From an uncultured beta proteobacterium (GTDB taxonomy: Bacteria; Pseudomonadota; Gammaproteobacteria; Burkholderiales; Burkholderiaceae_C): DNA of 35,918 nt. Positions 34,003 to 35,918 of the stretch are shown here, in pieces. The notes below the pieces were generated by a model. The model made no database searches. It had not been told where the DNA came from and worked only from the letters and a program-made list of their open reading frames with translations. The stretch is from NCBI GenBank assembly GCA_903897925.1, contig CAIUDG010000124.1, positions 1-35,918 of the forward strand, given 5' to 3'. How positions within the stretch are numbered: position 1 is the stretch's first letter; each line of letters opens with the position of its first letter. Made by a program: the position numbers and the translations under genes.

Positions 34003-35918
34003 TTACTTTTTGCGATTGGCCGCGTTGCTGACCGAAATCACCAGCAAGGACTTCTTCAAATCCATGTTGACAATGATCTGGAACGGGAATCCGCCCGAAT
34101 AAGTGGCGGCCACATCCACCGACTCATTCGCCGCGTTGTATTGCACGCCAGCCGGCAGGCTTTGGCCATTGCCCAGTGTCACCACCAGGGCACTGCCTGC
34201 CGCCGCCTGGGTAATGGAATCCGGCAAGGCAAACGAGAAGCCCGTGCCTTTCTCCACGATTTCCGTAGGAACGTGCACGGCAACCAAGCCTGGAGCCGTA
34301 GTCACTGGTGGGCGCAAGGTGTCCACCGTCACCATGGCGGCGTGGTCTCCTGTAATGCTGGCGTCGCCGGCCTGCGCGGTCACCTTCGCCGTGCCGCCCG
34401 AACTGCCCGAAGAGGATGTGCCACCCACTGCATTGCCGCCATTGCTGCCCGCACCGGCACCGGCCGCGTCTGTTGCAGGCGCGCCGCCTGAACCCGCACT
34501 GCCCGAACCCGCACTGCCCGAACCTGCACTGCCTGAACCTGCACTGCCCGAACCTGCGCCGCCTGAACCTGCACTGCCTGAACCTGCGCTGCCTGAACCT
34601 GCACTGCCTGAACCAGCACTGCCTGAACCAGCACTGCCTGAACCAGCACTGCCTGAACCAGCACTGCCTGAACCTGCGCTGCCTGAACCTGCGGCGCCTG
34701 AACCTGCGCCGCCTGAACCTGCGCTGCCTGAACCTGCGCCGCCCGAACCTGCGCTGCCTGAACCTGCGCCGCCTGAACCTTCGCTGCCTGAACCTGCGCT
34801 GCCTGAACCTGCACCTGCGCCTGCGCCTGCACCAGCACCTGCACCTGCACCTGCACCTGCACCTGCACCTGCACTGCCCGTACCACCAGTTGTCGCTGGC
34901 TCAGTTACGAGCGCCGGCAATGGGTTTGTTGGCGCCAGCTTCGGCGGCAATGCCAGCATCAAGGGCGGAGGATTCACCACCAAACTTCCGTTACTGGCGT
35001 AGGTAATGCTGTAGTTGGCCGGGTTGAAGGTACCGCCACTGGCGCCGCTCGGCGTGATCGGATAGGAACCCGCGTTGGCCGAACTGCTCAGACCGGCACT
35101 GGTCTCGCTGACGCTACCAATGGTCTCGCCATTTTGCAGACCGCTCACAGTAAAGGCTGCCAAAGCCGGCGCCTGTCCATAACTCTTGGTCGCATCGCTG
35201 GCTGTCACCGTCAGCACCGCCGGGACCACTGTCAGGCTGCTATTACTAGCGTAGCTAACGCTGTAGTTAGCAGGATTGAACGTTCCTCCGGTAGCCCCAC
35301 TCGCCGTGATTGGATAGGTACCCACGCCAGCGGTGCCAGCCGTACCGGCACTGGTCTCGGTCACACTGCCGATGGTTTCACCGTTCTGCAGACCGTTGAC
35401 AATAAACGCCGTCAATGCCGGGGTTTGACCATAACTCTTGCTTGCAGGACTGGCAGTTACCGTCAACACTGCCGGACTTACTGTCAGGTTGCCATTGCTG
35501 GCGTAGCTGATACTGTAGTTGGCTGGGTTGAAGGTACCGCCGCTGGCGCCGCTCGGCGTAATCGGATAAGTACCCACGCCAGCGGTGCCGGAAGTACCAG
35601 CGCTGGTCTCTGTCACATTGCCGATGGTTTCACCATTCTGCAAGCCGTTGACCGTGAAGGCCGTCAACGAAGGCGTCTGGCCGTAACTCTTGTTCGCGTC
35701 GCCGGCGGTCACCGTCAACACGGCCGGGACCACCGTCAGGTTGCCATTGCTGGCGTAGCTGATGCTGTAGTTGGCCGGGTTGAAGGTACCGCCGCTGGCG
35801 CCGCTCGGCGTAATCGGATAAGTACCCACGCCAGCGGTGCCGGAAGTACCAGCACTGGTCTCTGTCACATTGCCGATGGTTTCACCATTCTGCAAGCCGT
35901 TGACCGTGAAGGCCGTCA
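34003..35918 (-). CDS. Large MBG/YDG-repeat exported protein, C-terminal part (partial)
   Basis: About 638 residues are visible; the reading frame is open to the right edge, so the true start is outside. Order of parts: tandem 84-residue repeats with YGQTP, LTAFTVNGLQNGETIG and GTFNPANYS (three full, a diverged fourth, plus part of another at the edge), resembling the MBG/YDG-type domains of large filamentous-haemagglutinin-like adhesins. Next come a Pro-rich stretch, a Gly-Ala run, about 22 pentads of Gly-Ser-Gly-Ser/Gly-Ala, and a C-terminal domain of about 130 residues (VPTEIVEKGTGFSFALPDSI, with ATYSGGFPFQIIVNM) ending NAANRKK. It is probably a cell-surface or secreted adhesin, perhaps a two-partner secretion passenger; the N-terminus is needed to show this. 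No LPXTG or autotransporter barrel is seen. Confidence 0.85.
   Translation of the reverse strand, partial: TAFTVNGLQNGETIGNVTETSAGTSGTAGVGTYPITPSGASGGTFNPANYSISYASNGNLTVVPAVLTVTAGDANKSYGQTPSLTAFTVNGLQNGETIGNVTETSAGTSGTAGVGTYPITPSGASGGTFNPANYSISYASNGNLTVSPAVLTVTASPASKSYGQTPALTAFIVNGLQNGETIGSVTETSAGTAGTAGVGTYPITASGATGGTFNPANYSVSYASNSSLTVVPAVLTVTASDATKSYGQAPALAAFTVSGLQNGETIGSVSETSAGLSSSANAGSYPITPSGASGGTFNPANYSITYASNGSLVVNPPPLMLALPPKLAPTNPLPALVTEPATTGGTGSAGAGAGAGAGAGAGAGAGAGAGSGSAGSGSEGSGGAGSGSAGSGGAGSGSAGSGGAGSGAAGSGSAGSGSAGSGSAGSGSAGSGSAGSGSAGSGSAGSGSAGSGGAGSGSAGSGSAGSGSAGSGSAGSGGAPATDAAGAGAGSNGGNAVGGTSSSGSSGGTAKVTAQAGDASITGDHAAMVTVDTLRPPVTTAPGLVAVHVPTEIVEKGTGFSFALPDSITQAAAGSALVVTLGNGQSLPAGVQYNAANESVDVAATYSGGFPFQIIVNMDLKKSLLVISVSNAANRKK
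34485..34874. repeat. 15-bp minisatellite followed by 6-bp repeat within the repeat protein
   Basis: From 34485 to about 34810 a 15-bp unit (plus strand GCCTGAACCTGCACT and variants) repeats about 22 times and encodes Gly-Ser-Gly-Ser-Ala. From about 34811 to 34874 a 6-bp unit (GCACCT and variants) encodes Gly-Ala. Both unit lengths are multiples of three, so copy-number change keeps the frame. Confidence 0.92.
34990..35918. repeat. Tandem 252-bp repeats encoding 84-residue domains
   Basis: The same sequence recurs every 252 bp: for example CCGTTGACCGTGAAGGCC at 35645 and again at 35897. The two rightmost units are almost identical over their length, while units towards the gene's 3' end have diverged. 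This gradient suggests recent duplication on the N-terminal side. Confidence 0.92.

Noticed and set aside
34103..35002. Long plus-strand open frame made of Pro-Glu-Pro-Ala repeats
   Set aside because: It is the antisense shadow of the Gly-Ser-Ala minisatellite; the units lack stop codons on both strands. The minus-strand frame continues into recognisable repeat domains, and the plus frame does not.
34485..35918. Possible CRISPR array
   Set aside because: Units are contiguous 252-bp, 15-bp and 6-bp coding repeats without unique spacers, and no cas genes are present.

Overview
The window looks like chromosome of a betaproteobacterium, most likely Burkholderiales and probably Comamonadaceae-like. 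This rests on gene order (rpsB-tsf-pyrH-frr-uppS-cdsA-dxr-rseP-bamA-skp-lpxD-fabZ-lpxA-lpxB-rnhB), protein sequence character, GC-rich coding DNA, a PhaR-type polyhydroxyalkanoate regulator next to rimO, and a leuE-like exporter between carA and carB. The genus is inference; no 16S is present.

Positions 1-17931 (minus strand) hold one long, tightly packed block. Read in its transcription direction it starts with ribosomal protein S2 and EF-Ts, with an intrinsic terminator or attenuator between them. UMP kinase, ribosome recycling factor, undecaprenyl-PP synthase, CDP-DAG synthase, DXP reductoisomerase and RseP follow, then BamA, Skp, LpxD, FabZ, LpxA and LpxB. RNase HII, a SpoU-type RNA methyltransferase, and carA-leuE-carB complete it. 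Many junctions are 1-8 nt overlaps or gaps under 50 nt. The block joins translation, isoprenoid and phospholipid precursors, outer-membrane assembly and lipid A synthesis. carA has its own promoter candidate.

Positions 18155-22643 (plus strand) hold a DadA-like FAD oxidoreductase, an HDOD-domain protein, an MBL-fold hydrolase and the bifunctional NAD(P)H-hydrate repair enzyme Nnr. The last three are packed as an apparent operon. RNase R (minus) converges on nnr with a 4-nt gap. A tRNA-Leu(CAG) with promoter and a strong terminator follows. A 390-nt non-coding stretch then carries a 164-bp imperfect palindromic element.

Positions 25691-31890 (minus strand) hold phaR, rimO, uppP, hflK, hflC and a TerC-family membrane protein with an unusual low-complexity linker, an extra membrane segment and a C-terminal domain. 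A methyl-accepting chemotaxis protein lies at 32005-33645.

Positions 34003-35918 are the C-terminal part of a very repetitive, probably exported protein that runs off the window. It has 84-residue MBG/YDG-like repeats, a Gly-Ala and Gly-Ser-Gly-Ser-Ala linker, and a small C-terminal domain. A 46-nt hairpin lies 9 nt after its stop codon. Most of the window is housekeeping. The accessory interest is in the repeat protein, the modified TerC protein, the palindromic element and the HDOD-MBL-Nnr group.
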